In this document: in pieces, positions 1 to 12,834 of the stretch | Layout of the letters: the number at the start of each line of letters is the position of its first letter | Numbering within the stretch: position 1 is the stretch's first letter | NCBI GenBank assembly: GCA_030686995.1 | Contig: CM060698.1 | Span: 144,417,106-144,481,105 of the forward strand | DNA: 64,000 bases | Direction: 5' to 3' | Source: Artemisia argyi | Taxonomy: Eukaryota > Streptophyta > Magnoliopsida > Asterales > Asteraceae | The notes under the pieces: generated by a model | Seen by the model: only the letters and a program-made list of their open reading frames with translations | Told to the model about the DNA's origin: nothing | The model's database searches: none | Position numbers and translations under genes: made by a program

Positions 1-151
1 ATCAAAAATTGAAACTTACGTGAATTGGTTCTAATTCTATCAACATTTTTTATGGGGTCCTATGTTATAGTCTATAGAGATTACTTCCCTTCTTTGATTT
101 TTTGGAATGTAGTTTTTTGTTAAACATAAAATAAAAGATTATATACGGATT

Positions 152-197
<46 letters not shown>

Positions 198-860
198 GTT
201 CTCAAAAAAGATTGAATCTAAAAATAAAATAAAAGAGGTAATGGGCTTAAAATCGTGGGTCATGTTTTGTTGGGGCCCAAAAATGCGTTTCTTTTTTGCA
301 AATCGGGCCGATATGCGTTCTGAATAAATTCCTTTATCTAAAAGGCCAACTTCGACAATAAAGAACATGCATCAAGAGACACGGCTTTAAAAAAAAAAAA
401 ATAATGAAGTGTTTGGTATGAGGTTTTGGAACTGTTGGACTAGTATCAAACCAAAAAACAATTGTTTGTTTCACACTTTTGGAATTACATAAATAAGAGG
501 GCCCACAAAACTCATTGAACTATATTTTGATGGGTTTCTATGGTATATCAAAAAAATCACTGACACAAAGTTGTACTTCCAAATTCTAACCATAGAATCG
601 TGTAGCACTTCTTTTCTTTATTATATTAATTTTTTTATTTCCTTTTAAATTTTATTTTTTAATACAATATAAACTTAAAAACTAAATTTGTTTATATATA
701 ATAATATATTTTCTCTCTCTTATTTTTCACTCATATCAAACCTAAATCCTTCAAACTAATCCCAAAACCAAATCCGATTCTAAACTCACTTACAAACCAA
801 ATGGCCCATAAAATAATTGCAATATTGAGCTCTTCCACTTCCAATCCGTAACAACGTTAA
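1..860. other. AT-rich non-coding sequence with poly(A) tract
   Basis: No gene is visible. A run of about 40 A lies at 155-194. The stretch from about 405 to 800 has MITE-like wording (a GTGTTTGGTATGAG start and CAAACC-rich end), but I could not define its ends. Confidence 0.5.
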
Positions 861-996
861 GAGCATGGGGTAAGGTGACTTTCCCCCTGCGTTAAATGTT
901 AACCGGGCAACAAAAAGGAGGTGAGTTACCTTACCGGGCATGAAAGTCAAGAGAAGGTTAACGTGGTGCGTTAAGGTGGAAGTTGGCTAAAAAAAG

Positions 997-1027
<31 letters not shown>

Positions 1028-1205
1028 CATCCCACCCCCTCTAACGGGGTCGAAATTGACAATACTAATTGAGGTGGAGGTAAGTTAAGGTGAGTTACGC
1101 TACCGGGGTGAAAAGTCAAGAGTTAAGGTTAAAAGATAAAAGCTGATGTGACGCTGACGTGGCAGTGCGTTAAGTTTTAACCTGGGGTCACGTTACCGCA
1201 TGCTC
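861..1205. mobile_element. PIF/Harbinger-type MITE, 345 bp
   Basis: The ends are inverted: the left starts GAGCATGGGGTAAGGTGAC and the right end, read on the other strand, starts GAGCATGCGGTAACGTGACC. TAA flanks both sides (858-860 and 1206-1208), the 3-bp target duplication typical of PIF/Harbinger. A poly(A) tract sits in the middle (about 987-1025). It has no coding capacity. The subterminal motif GCTGACGTGGCAGTG recurs near the right end of the 36778-37454 element, which suggests related families. Confidence 0.8.
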
Positions 1206-1208
1206 TAA

Positions 1209-2169
1209 AAAGTTAGTATCGACGGATAACAAATAATAAGCAGGATTGTGTATTCACATCATCATTCGCTCATTACCGAACGTACTATGGAGCTATTATT
1301 TCTTGTTTTTGTTTGTTAATTTGATAGAGGTAATATCCGGAATCATTCCATGTCTATCGACGCATTTGCTTATATGCTAAAGTCAATACATTTCGTTTAT
1401 TCTTGTGATCACGGATCAGTTAATAGTTGTAAAACATACATGTGCTTAGATTTAATAATTTTGTGAAAATAATGGATTCTTATGATAAAGTCAAATGGCA
1501 TGGGCTCTACACGTTGTTTTGATTTGCATGATTGAATCCAGGATAATACCGTATACTATACTATTTTTTTTAATAAATATATTAATGGCGGGTAGGGATC
1601 TAATGAGAATAAACTTAAAATTGAGAAGATAATGAATAACTATAATCATATTTGATGCACCGATTTAAATTAGATGCTCTCTATCATTAGACACATCTCA
1701 ATTTGTTTTGAAAGTGATTCTGAAGTGAAAACCATGCAAAGTAGTACTAGCAACAAATTTGACCCGCAAAAAACGAAAAATATATATGATTCGTCTAACT
1801 TGATGAAATGCGTCTAATATATGTCTATGAATCTAATTTTTTCTATAAATATATATTAAGGTGCATCTAAAAGATTAAAAATGCGTGTAATTTAAGTCGA
1901 CAACGTATTCAGCTTATGCTTATTTAGAGGATGCATAAGCGAAATCTTCTAGAAATAAGAAAGAGCACCAAAACATGGATACAATACATGTACTTTAATT
2001 TTTTTTTACCCCAACGACTAAGGTGTCTATCTTCTTTGTCACCACCTAATGTGATGTTTATTGTTTGTTCAAAAAGATATGTATGAATTTCAGTTTTTGA
2101 AGAAGAGTCGCACCTACTCAAAGGGAGGCCCTCATCCACCACATACCCAATTTATGTTGTTTTAACCGG
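1209..2169. other. non-coding, no recognisable feature
   Basis: Ordinary AT-rich intergenic sequence. The only open frames are short and show no codon bias or family resemblance. Confidence 0.5.
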
Positions 2170-2442
2170 GTTCACGCTGACGCAGTGGGGATTATTAACG
2201 GCGTCCGCCCGGAAACCGTACCGCCTCCACACGATTATAATTCGCTGGAGAAACGACCGGATGAAAACCAGGGCCGGCTCAGATTCGAACCTGCGCAGCT
2301 AATGGCTTACAGGGTCTCCTCTTCATTGCCTAGTATCAACAAACCCTGTGGTCAAAGAGGACTTCCCGGATAGTCACCTATCCGGTACTACTCTCTCTGT
2401 GGCTTACTTAACAAGTTAAGCACTCACCACTAGACCACATAT
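2170..2442 (-). mobile_element. tRNA-derived SINE-like sequence
   Basis: Read on the minus strand, it begins with a tRNA-like A box (TGGTCTAGTGGTGAGTG, about 2417-2433). A perfect B-box-like word, GGTTCGAATCT, follows at 2281-2291. This pair is what plant SINEs use as an RNA polymerase III promoter. The A-B spacing of about 140 bp is much longer than in a tRNA, so there may be an insertion or the resemblance may be partial. No clear tail or target duplication was found. Confidence 0.4.
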
Positions 2443-3266
2443 GTATTATTCATCCATTCTCATGATGGTAATATCTTCAACAACAACAAAAATGTTATGC
2501 TGTGACGGAACATTTATAAAATATCAATTACGTTTATATTTCTAGTTATATTAATTGATACGGGTAAAGTTAAAATAAAAAGAAAAATATTCATACACTA
2601 GATAAGAAGAATTAAAAAGAAAAAAAAAATCGAGACAAATCAACAAGATCGTTTATGTCGGTGCATAAAATTTTTGTAAACGAAGTTTTTCTAATTTTGA
2701 GTTTTTATATTTTTTTTATGTACAAAAAACGTATTTTGATACGCAAAAAAATTTTGATGCAAATTTTTTTAACTTGTTTTAGTTTGATGAGCAATGTTAT
2801 TTTGATGCAAAAAGTTAAAAGAAGTTGGGTACAAAAATGAATTTTTGATGCACAAAAAAACGATTTAATGCACAAATGTATTTTTCATAATTTTTTTGGG
2901 AAAAAATATCCATTTAAAAAAAAACATTCATAATTTTTTTATACACCAACCCATACCTGATATTGTGATTTTTTTTTTTTTTTTGAATTTTTCGAGAAAG
3001 TTTTAGAAAAAAGAAGATCATATATTTATTTTTTTTATTTGATTTTTATCCAATATATAACAATAAAAGTTAATTAATTATGCACCTTTAATTATGCAAT
3101 ATATCGAGAATATGTTAGTAGGCATTTAGATTTAAAGTTCTGAATTAAAAGCTCGAGCATTTATTTATTTTCTTTTTCTTAATGCTATCATTGAGATTGT
3201 GAAAAACTAGAAGGGGAAGGTTTGAATAGTTTTACTTGTTTTTAGTTATTTATAAAAGTTTACTTA
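2443..3266. other. AT-rich non-coding sequence
   Basis: Long A and T runs; no gene and no clear repeat ends were found. Confidence 0.5.
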
Positions 3267-4428
3267 TGAAAAACTTTGATTCAATTGTTTGTAAAATCAA
3301 CCAACAAGAGTTATATTGTTTCGGTAACGAAGCTTTTCTTTACCCAATTCCACTCCCCGATTACTCAACTCGAGAGTTCTAGCCACTATGTCAACAAACT
3401 CCCTTCAGGCGGGAAAAACCGTACAACGTCGCTTAACACGATTTTCAACACTAAGCTAAATGTCGAGTACTAATCTAGCTAGTACCAATCTAACTCACGA
3501 TTCTTACTTCTCACACGATCCTCACGATCTACTCTTAATCCACTTGATCAACACACTATGACACAAGCTAAGAGATATCTCCAAGATCTCAACAAGATCA
3601 CAATGATCCACACACACAAGCTAACACAAAAGATAAACAACTTGGTGTATGCCTAGATACAACAAGTATGTAACAAGTGTTACAAGTGCACTACCCTAAG
3701 ACTACAACACCTTGTAACTTCTTGATACTATGCGTTCTTCTCTTGTACTAGTAGATGAATGAAAGTGATATTTTTGTTGAATGAAATGATCACTCTTAAA
3801 CAAAAGAAAAACTAACTAAATGATAAAAAATAATAAATAAATAAATAAATAAATAAAATGTATGTGATAGAGAGTTTGAACTCAGAAAGTTTTGTGTGAA
3901 AAATGATGCCTCAAAACTGTGAAGTGGGTTAATATTTATAGGCAATGAAAATTTGACCGTTATAGGGTTGCGGTATCACTAAATGCCCGACGGTACCAAT
4001 AAATTTAGTGGTACCGTAGTACCGTCCCAGACAAAGACGCTCCAGATTTTATTTTTAGTGGTGAAAGTTTATTTTGAAAAGTTTGGAGCTGATTTGGGAG
4101 GAAAATAGCTGTTGGTGATTTTAAACTTATTTTTCAAATTAAAACATTTCTTTTTAATATATAAATAATTTGTAAAATGTATTTTTAAAAAAATATTTTG
4201 TCACATTAAAAATGTGAGGTTTGAAACATAAAATCACTTATTTGATTATTTGTCAAGTTGTAAATTTGTTTGTTCTTACTTAAAGTGATTTATGTAAAAA
4301 CGGGATATTTCGACTAAAAACTTGTTTACGATAATTTATAAGTAACGTGTTTTTACATTTTGTTATCATCAAAACGTAGAAGTATCGAAAAATAGAAATA
4401 ACGTTTTTAGACATTTTTTATATCAACA
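3267..4428 (-). mobile_element. solo or truncated Ty1-copia (SIRE-like) LTR
   Basis: On the minus strand it starts TGTTGATATAAAAAATG and ends in ...TTTTTCA, so it has the TG...CA ends of an LTR. It contains the phrase TTTTGATGATAACAAA, which I associate with SIRE-type copia LTRs. A TATAAATA box lies at about 3932-3940. Just upstream of that box (3990-4024) are GGTACC/GTACCG palindromes. An ATAA microsatellite lies at 3829-3857. No target duplication is visible (ACTTA against GAGAT), so it is either old or truncated. No internal coding region is attached. Confidence 0.5.
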
Positions 4429-4519
4429 GAGATGTTCATAGAAGAAATTGTTAAGCTTTCATTTCATTTACACTTCTTAGTTTTTTTTAAAAAAAAAATT
4501 ATAGTTAATTACCACTCAT

Positions 4520-4766
4520 GAGGGTGTTTGTTTCTACTTATATGTGGGCTTATGAGCTTATTTGATTTCGGCTTATATAAGATAAGCCCTACTTTTTCAG
4601 CTTATTTTGAGACTTGTGGGCTTATATAAGTTTATTATTATATGATAAACTTATATAAGCTCATAAGTCTCAATACAAGCTACAAATTTGGAGCTTATGT
4701 TATATAAATCAAAATCAAAATCAAATTAGCTTATAAGCCTACATATAAAACGAAACATACACCCCA
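4520..4766. mobile_element. hairpin MITE, GGGTGTTTGTTT family
   Basis: The left end AGGGTGTTTGTTTC and right end (minus strand GGGGTGTATGTTTCG) form inverted termini. Both are followed by TATATGTGGGCTTA-like words. The interior is rich in GGCTTATATAAG and folds back on itself. It is related to the element at 5963-6161. A target duplication is not clear. Confidence 0.55.
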
Positions 4767-5137
4767 TATAACAACTACCACTGCTAGTTTTTCATATTAA
4801 GGTCTTCTTTATTTTAAACATGAGATGTAATGTTGTGATTTTTGTAAGTGTATATTTGAATTAAAATAAAATAAAGGTTTTGCAATAATAGTCATTTTTT
4901 TAAAGCACTCGACACAGGTGCATTATAAGCCTGACGCCACCTATGGGAAGAACCACCGTACTGGTGCTCACGTTATAGTGTCTTGTGCCTTAGTCACCAA
5001 CCAAGTTATCAATATTTTTATTTATTTATTTATTATTTTTTTACTTTTTTTTAAATTTAATTTATTTTATTTTATGTTATTTTATTTTTATTTGTTTTAT
5101 TTGTGTGTATTTTGCTGTTAGAAAGAAGATGATATTT

Positions 5138-5138
5138 A

Positions 5139-5220
<82 letters not shown>

Positions 5221-5221
5221 T
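5138..5221. repeat. (TTA)n microsatellite
   Basis: About 27 uninterrupted copies of the trinucleotide TTA/ATT. Confidence 0.95.
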
Positions 5222-5940
5222 AACCCTATAAACTTTATTCTTACATCGTTAGTTCTTGATAATTAGTTTCTTACATTGTTAGTCCCTGAAATTTTTTGTG
5301 TGCGTAACTAGTCTTTAAAAACGTACAAAACTTGATACTTTATTTTATTTAAAGTATGTAATGTTTTTATGTTAATGTATTAGTTTCTCAAAAAAATAAA
5401 AAAATAAAAATAAAAATAAAACTGTAAGGCCCGAGAGATTCTATAACTTGAGGTTTTAGAGAACACGATGCCCTAAATTAGGCGCGTTATAGCCCTACGA
5501 CGTCGTTCTATGGAGCGAGACGACACCAATATCGACATTATCGGGCCTGGCGCCGTCCTTACCACCCAAGCGACCGGGCAATTTTTTTTTTCTTTTCCTT
5601 TTTTGTTTATGTGTGTGTGTGTTTTGTGTTTCTTTTAATAAATATGTTCATGTGTGTGTTTTTTTGTAGGTTACCAAAGGAAGAACTTATGTCTTCCACT
5701 TTTAATCCTCGTTAATTAAGTTCTTGCATCGTCAGACCTAATTATGTTTACGTTGTTAGTCTTTTGATTTTTTTGGTTATATAATTAGTCCCTAAAACGT
5801 ATAAATTTAGTAAGTTATTTTATTTAAATTATGTATGTTTTATGTTTTATATGCTGGTTTATTTGAATAAATGAAAAAATAATTAAAAACTGAGGAGTCC
5901 AGTGATGTCCTATAAATTGAGTGATGGAGAGATGTTGTTT
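5222..5940. repeat. two diverged direct repeats around a GC-richer block
   Basis: The segments at about 5235-5390 and 5700-5875 share wording in the same order (TTACATTGTTAGTC, AATTAGTCCCTAAAACGTA, TTTATTTAAAGTATGTA). This suggests an old duplication or the two flanks of a decayed element. Between them, 5425-5580 is richer in CpG. No coding region is seen. Confidence 0.4.
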
Positions 5941-5962
5941 TTTGGTTAAGTTATAGGTTCTA

Positions 5963-6161
5963 AAGGGGTGTTTGTTTCGGCTTATATAGCTGGCTTATGG
6001 CTTATATATGTTCGGCTTATATAACATAAGCCACAATTTTGTGCCTTATTTTGACACTTACGGACTTATATAACATTGTCAATGTTATATAAGTCCGTAA
6101 GTGTCAAAATAAGGCACAAAATTGTGGCTTATGTTATATAAGCCAAAACAAACACCTCCTT
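5963..6161. mobile_element. MITE with perfect 65-bp hairpin arms
   Basis: The arms 6014-6078 and 6080-6144 are exact reverse complements separated by a single base, T6079. Outside the arms, AAGGGGTGTTTGTTT at the left pairs with the AAACAAACACCTCCTT right end. It is non-coding and belongs to the same family as 4520-4766. Confidence 0.75.
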
Positions 6162-6779
6162 AGTTATAAGAAAAAAATGTTGAGGTGACAATTTTTTTAA
6201 TATGGCTCATCGGCACCTAGTGCTCTTATGGAGTCTCTTTTGCTCAACGTTATAAGATCTAAGTTATATGAAAAACTGACGTGACAACTATAACTCAACC
6301 TATAACATTAGCGTCACCTAATGCTTTAAAAAAAACTCACATGAGACCATCATGTTCAAAATGAACATGAGCAAATTCTTATCATTTTCCAATACGCGAA
6401 GAACCTATACATACACCTAGGGTTTCTAAATTACAAACTTTGCAATTTACATTACCACATATATACTCGAGCACAACATCGAACCAGTTTTCAAATACTT
6501 TGTTTTTCTCGATTTAACCCTGTTCAACCAGCCTGTTTTTTAACCGGTTGAATCAGTCCGGTTTTCAAAACACTCGTTTTAACAAGTAGAAACTTCTTGA
6601 TCATTCCTCATTTTCAAAGGAAAAAATCATCGTAAATTTAAAGAAAAGAAAAATCAGCCACAAGGAAACTTCCATCAACTCAAACTTATTAGTACCTACA
6701 TATCTCTCATCAAAATCTCATAGTAATAATCAACGCCCATAAAGCATTTATTTTTAGAAAGAAAATCCACACACACAAA
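6162..6779. other. upstream region of the RING-CH gene
   Basis: No gene. It includes a Harbinger-like phrase (AACTGACGTGACAAC, near 6275) and presumably the promoter of the gene that follows. I could not single out a convincing TATA box. Confidence 0.35.
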
Positions 6780-7764
6780 AACAAAAACAAACGCGTTAGT
6801 AACATTATTTTTTGGGTAGAGAGAGAATTATTTGTTGGTTTTACAAACATCTCACGCGGTTCATATTTTCTACCCATCTTTTTCCTCCTTCATTTTCAGG
6901 TCTGATTCTTTTATCTTTCTTTTAATTAATTCTTTTATGTTTTTGATTGTTGATTTGATATGGGTTTGTTGGAATTTTAGCTATCATTTATGATCATGGT
7001 CAAAAGTTGATTTTTATTATGATATGATTTGCTTTTATTGGATCAAGATTGTTTTTTTGTTTTGGATTTTAGGGAATTAATGATTTTTGGTTAGATTGAA
7101 TTAAGGTTTTATTTTTTGTGGGTTTGGTGTATTTTTAATTTAGTTGACTTTTTTTTAATTGTGTGATGGTAATGAAAATTGGAATTTAATTTTGTAATGG
7201 TTTTGTTTGTGTAGGTAAAAATTTGATATTGTTTTTTGTGTTAAAAATCTGATATTGGGCTTTGTTATTATTTGATTATGATGAAAATTGACATATGATA
7301 TTGATTTTTGCATATCTTTACTCATAATATAGTCTCATTTTGTATATAGAATTTGGTATTTGTGGGGTATTTTTGGTTGCGTGTTCAGAGCAGATTGTGT
7401 GCTTGCAAAACTGCATTTTCACAAGAACGTCTCACGTTTGAACCTTCTATTCTCAAACAGCGTATTGTTTCTAAGAAAACGCATATAATCACCTTTTTTT
7501 TTTTTTTTTTTTTCCGAATAGTTTGCCAAATGCTGTTATCTGATTATTTGCTCTTTGTAAACGCAATAATACTTCTATCTGAAATGCAATCCTAAGCGCA
7601 CTCTTAGTTTTTTTCTTGTATCAGTTTGTTGGGACTGAATGATCATAATGGAGATTGAAACATGATATTAAACGTGTGTTAGTTTTGGGTAAAATTTGTG
7701 GCTTTTGTTTTTCTAATTCAAGGTTGTTTGATGTTGTGCAAATACAGGCTTCCATTGTAAATAG
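6780..7764 (+). other. 5' UTR exon and leader intron of the RING-CH gene
   Basis: The leader exon probably ends at 6899, where CAG is followed by a GTCTGA donor. The leader intron 6900-7747 is T-rich, as plant introns are, and ends in AATACAG. The start codon lies 17 bases into the next exon, at 7765. Leader introns of this kind often raise expression of housekeeping plant genes. The transcription start is only an estimate. Confidence 0.5.
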
Positions 7765-10700
7765 ATGGGTGATCACTTGGCTCTGGATGTGAATCGACCC
7801 GTTAAAAGGAGCGAGGAGATGGAGGGCCCCTCATCTTCTGATGCAGTTGCTGTTGTAGTTGATGAAAGCCGGGCTTCATATGATGACGAGGAAGCACCTC
7901 TATTATCGATGGCAGAGTGTCGTATTTGTCAAGAGGAAGATTCCATTGATGCTTTAGAAACACCCTGCTCTTGCAATGGCAGTCTTAAGGTAATTAATGT
8001 TGTCAATTACTTCATTCCTTTTGGACTCTTTAACAGAATATATGTATAAAGTAGAAGTCTTGGTAAAATTTTATATTTAGAAACTCCATGTATGATGATT
8101 TTTATATCCGACTATGATTTTTGTGGTGGTTATTCATTATTGTCTATGAAATTTAAGTATATTGAATAACTGTGTTGTTTATGCAGTATGCTCACAGGAA
8201 GTGTGTTCAACACTGGTGCAATGAAAAGGGTGACATTACCTGCGAGATATGCCATCAGGTATGTTATCATTGATCAAGTATTTTTTTTAGAACAACAATT
8301 TTTCACACACCTACACCAAAAGCCTTGGGTTGATCAAGTATTTTTAATAGGCATTGTTTTAATCTAATAGTGAATTACTGTCGACCAATGTAGCAAATCC
8401 TCATTATTATATTGTGCAAGAAAAAAATGTTAAAAAAAAAAGCACGCATGACGATGGGGTGTGCTGGTTTTTTTGAACCAAATGTAGCTCAAAAAAGCAT
8501 TTCCACTTTATGCATCTATTTACATTAATAGGTGGACTTATGTTGATTTGTTGTTGCGTGCAGCCTTACCAACCTGGATATGTTGCTCCCCCTCCCCGAC
8601 CGTGCTTGGAAGAGACCACCATAGACATCGGGTATTTTTCTTCTCTCTTCTGGCCATATTCGTTATTTAGTGTATGGTTTGACGAATTTGCAATAGGGAA
8701 TTAAACGGAATGGTCTTTCATTGGAATTAAAAGCTTTTTGTTCTGTCAAATGAATGGAATGAAATATTACAATGTAGACCATGCTGACTACGTATTCCTC
8801 AACATATTTTATTTTATTTTATTATTATTTTTTTAATTTTTTAATTTTTAAATTATGCGAGGTATAAATAAAATTTTATTATGTCAACTTTATACTATTA
8901 ACACATAGAAAATTGCAACAAATTTTGATAATGTATAAAGTAGATATAAAAGTGTATACTGTCTGTTTATTATAAATTTATAACGAAAGCACATACCCTT
9001 CCTAATTCCTATAGCCAACCAAGCATGATAACATAATGTAATGAACACATACAAGGACAGTGAAACTTACTTTGGTTCTATTTGTGTCTGCTTTCTGCAG
9101 GGGAGCATGGCAAATCTCAGAAGCTGACCGTCAATATCTGGAAGCCGAGTATGACGATTATAATGCAACAAATGCCAGCGGAGCTGCATTTTGCCGTTCA
9201 GCTGTTTTAATTGTAAGCCCCCATGATCCAACATATATCTATAACTTCAGTCAGTCTGTTTGCCTTGATAATTTAATTAATTTTCTTCACTTTTGAAACT
9301 GGTTGGTTGTGTTAATCTTTAAGATTTTATTATAACCGGTTTTAATCTTTTGGCAGTTGATGGCGCTTCTGCTGCTACGACATGCATCATCTGTACCTGA
9401 TTCTGATGGAGATGGAGATGAGGATGCATCTACTTTCTTAACTGTAAGTGGGAGTTCAGGATTATGTTAAGAGTTAATAATCAAACAATGCTTTAATAAG
9501 AGTGATTAACTGTTAATTAAAGATCTGAAATATCACTGATGATGGCAAAAGAGTAATCATGTGTTTCTAATTATCTTGGTTTAAAATTTTGCTGGAAAGG
9601 GAAATACTACATTTTGTTGCCTGGAATTAACTCTGATTTATGTATTTTTCTTTCTTTTATTAAAGCTTTTCTTGCTTCGGATTGCTGGGTTTCTATTGCC
9701 ATGTTACATCATGGTTTGGGCTATCAGCATTTTGCAGCGTCGAAGGCAAAGACAGGTTTGTCTACTCTTCTTAAATGTTCATCTTGTTATCGAAAGACTG
9801 GATAATGAGCCTCTCTTGGCAATCATCACTAAGAATATGCTTATAATCAGGGTTAAATTTAGCCAAAGACGTAGTTAAGTTTATCCTGAGTTCAAAGTTG
9901 GGACTCTTTTTCTTGGGGCGAATGCCTTGAGTTTTTTTAACTACCTGTAAAATTGTTAAAGAACAATAGTAACAGTTTGGTCCCTTTCGTATGCTCCAAA
10001 AAAGCATCTCTGGTGTTCCTAGAAATATATGGATTTAGCCCGAGACTCTATAAATTGTAGAAGGATGACCTTGGTGAACCACGTGCTTACTATCCGAGTA
10101 GAGATGGAAAATTGGGCGGGTCGTGTGGATTGGGACCATTGGGTTGCAGGTTTAATGGGTTACTTTTTAGTCTAGACAAACCCATTGTGTTGGGTAGGGC
10201 TAACCCGCATACTCTTGTTGTCTATCTTTTTTAATTTTATTAATAGTTGATGTTTGTAATATAACTACAAAGACAGTTATATACTTGCATCTCTATATAA
10301 TATTGTAATGACACGATACATTGGACGAATCTCCAACCAATTTGACTTGTTTTTATGATCTATCAATATTTGTTGAGATTTTTATCCACTTTATTAATTA
10401 GAGAAAAATATAACTGAAATTGACATATTTACCCATTAATGGGTCAAAACTAGCACCTCCACATCGGAGACATATAGGTCTTTGTACAAAGATTTGATAA
10501 TGAAGCTAATGAATTTGGTTAAATTGGGTTTGCAGGAGGCAGCAGCATTGGCGGCAGCACAATTTGCTTTTGTATTGCAAGCAGGACAGAGAAGAGGACT
10601 ACACTTCACAGTAGCTTCATTGGGGCCAGCACCGGCCCAAGCACCCGCACCAGCACCCACTGTGACTCCAACTGCAGCTCCACAAGATGAAAACGTTTAA
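7765..10700 (+). CDS. RING-CH (RINGv/MARCH-type) membrane E3 ubiquitin ligase with DUF3675-like region
   Basis: Seven coding exons join in frame: 7765-7989, 8187-8258, 8564-8631, 9101-9212, 9357-9443, 9666-9755 and 10536-10700. All have GT-AG borders and together give 272 residues. The RING-CH ligands are visible: C52-x2-C55, C68-x-C70, H78-x2-C81 and C94-x2-C97, the C4HC3 pattern that recruits a ubiquitin-conjugating enzyme. After it come PYQPGYVAPPPRP (residues 100-112), typical of the plant RINGv/DUF3675 proteins, and hydrophobic segments near 155-167 and 189-211 that should anchor it in a membrane. The C-terminal tail is Ala/Gln- then Pro/Ala-rich. The family ubiquitinates membrane proteins; the substrate here is unknown. 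Length and domain order match intact plant members, so I judge it functional. The last intron (9756-10535) carries a hAT MITE. Confidence 0.93.
8270..8345. repeat. 16-bp direct repeat bounding a 44-bp insert in intron 2
   Basis: TTGATCAAGTATTTTT occurs at 8270-8285 and again at 8330-8345. The segment between them looks like a small insertion with a target duplication, or a local tandem duplication. It lies wholly inside an intron. Confidence 0.6.
10099..10461. mobile_element. hAT-type MITE in the last intron of the RING-CH gene
   Basis: The left end is TAGAGATGGAAAATTGGGCG and the right end, read on the minus strand, is TGGAGGTGCTAGTTTTGACC. These resemble the common plant hAT MITE terminus with GAGGTGG...GGGC wording. 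Flanking octamers TATCCGAG (10091-10098) and CATCGGAG (10462-10469) match at six of eight positions, consistent with an aged 8-bp target duplication. It is non-coding. Confidence 0.6.
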
Positions 10701-11246
10701 TAAGATGGCGGAGGAAAAATCATTTTTTTTTGTCGAAAAAATCGTTTCTAGTTTACGAAATTGTTTGTTGATGGCATCAGATTTTTTGTGAATAATCCAA
10801 AGTTATGTTAATGTGTATATGAAGCCATTTGACAGTTGAGCGTTCTTCAACAACTTTAAAAAGCAACTGCGTTTGCGACCATGTTGTATTTTATTGTGTA
10901 TGATGGTTGGTTTAGTTCTCGAGACAAAACTAGTTGTCGAACCATGAAACTACTAATGTTATGTCCCATTCCGCTTCCCTTATCAGTTTCTCTTCCTCTA
11001 TAGTTTATCTGTTTTGGTTTTACTTATTTAATGTGATAGTAGTATGATCCGAGAACTGGAGTCAGTCCTAAACGACACCTGGTTCACTGAAAAAAAAAAC
11101 CCAGTATGACGAGAACAGACTTATAATTGGAACCTATAATCAGGCTGAGTTTGGGTGCGCTTCTGCTTTGGTTTTACAGCTACAAACCAAGAGGTGCAAT
11201 GCGGGTTTGTGGGCATCTTCACACTGGTGATGGTCCTCTGTTTTAA
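10701..11246 (+). other. 3' UTR and downstream flank of the RING-CH gene
   Basis: The first few hundred bases probably include the 3' UTR and poly(A) site. No other gene is seen. Confidence 0.4.
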
Positions 11247-12834
11247 GAGTAAAATACACCGTTTGTCCTTGAACTTGTACTCAAAATACACGCCGAGTCC
11301 CTCACAAAAATTAAATACACCGGAGGTTCCCACTGTTCACTTTTTGCATCTCCCAAGGTCCCTTTGACTAAATGCCGTCAATCAACATCCGTTAAATCCC
11401 CCATATGCCTTGCACATAAGGGTATTTTGATCATTTCACCGAGTTATGTTAATTATTTAATTATTTTGGTACAACCATCCAGCACCCTCCCACACCAACA
11501 CCTCCGGCCAACTTTTAATAAACACCATAATCATTTCATTTTGTTTCATTTCACTTCATTCTTCCCCAAAAAGTTTAAAAACAAAAATCACTTATCCGAA
11601 TTTGGAGAAGCTCGTAAACTCACTTTTTCCGGCTTATAAGCTTATTAGGATAAGCTCAAGTAGATAAGCTCATAAACCCAAAAAAGTGAGCTTAAGAGCT
11701 TCTCCATATTCAAATAAGCCCATAAACCGACACCCTTATGCATACTCATTAGGTTGTAAGAATGCAAGTGATGGGAAATAATAGATATGACACCGAGCAT
11801 TGTTAGAGATAAGAAAAGTAGCTCACTGAGATATGTTATATGTTATATAAGTGGCTAAAGAAAAAATAACACCACATTGTTAAGACTTGGCATTAGTATA
11901 TATATATATATAGGAACTTTTCTAGATCTCGAGTCTTAGACTTACATGCCACAAATTAAAGTAGTGTTTTGGGTGTTTGGCGTTGATGATTACATGTGTT
12001 CATCATTCTTTGCAATTTTCTTTCTTCATTTTTAGTTAAACAACTTTTAGCCATGTAGAAAAAGGTGATTAGTGACTTTGCAACTGATTTTAGGCTTTCT
12101 CTGTTTATCTTTAGCAAAAGTTGTTCTATATATTTCAAATGTTAGGTGGCTTACTTCATTTTATTGTCCTTTCAAACCATTTGATCAATTTTGAAGTTAA
12201 AGAATTGATAGTGTTTTTGGTGGTTTTATCTCTCTCTTTTTAATCAAAGGGTTGTAACATAATCTTATTGATTATAATGGCATGTGTAAATCTAGGAATT
12301 TAATATATGAGTTTGGGTTATATAATGGAAAAAAAAATTATATTGAAAAAAAAAAGAGCGGAGATGAAGAAAAATGAGGGTGGATGAGGTGAATGGTGAT
12401 GGTGTTAATTTTAGGGTTAAAGACTTAATCACTAACGTATTTTTCAAGATTTTCAAATACGGGTAATGTACTTTTTAAAATATCATTAACACCATCCAAA
12501 GTTTTAAATTTTTTCAAAAGTCACAAACTTTCTCAAAAGTAACCGGCTGTAGCCAATTACCAAGTACAAATTACTGCCACCTCAACATGTGAACCACTCA
12601 TTTTGTATTTTTAACAAATAAACATTTCCACCTCATTAAACATCATTTTTCACCTCACTAAACACCATTTAATCCAACACCTAACCCGATCAATCACACA
12701 TACACACATATACGGGTTTCCTAAAATTCTGTCAAACCCTAAATATCCTTTAACTTTAATTCACAAACAATGAAGCCCAATAATCAGTCAAATATTGATA
12801 GGGAAATTTTTATTTATGTTTTGATCTATCATTT

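Noticed and set aside
2170..2442. A tRNA gene
   Set aside because: A-box and B-box words are present, but spacing is far too long and no cloverleaf can be drawn, so SINE-like is the better call.
4520..4766. TACCACT flanks as a target duplication of the hairpin MITE
   Set aside because: The two copies are not adjacent to the inverted ends, so the match is probably chance.
10436..10660. Minus-strand frame opposite the last RING-CH exon
   Set aside because: It mirrors the GCx-rich Ala/Pro codons of the real exon and includes MITE sequence.
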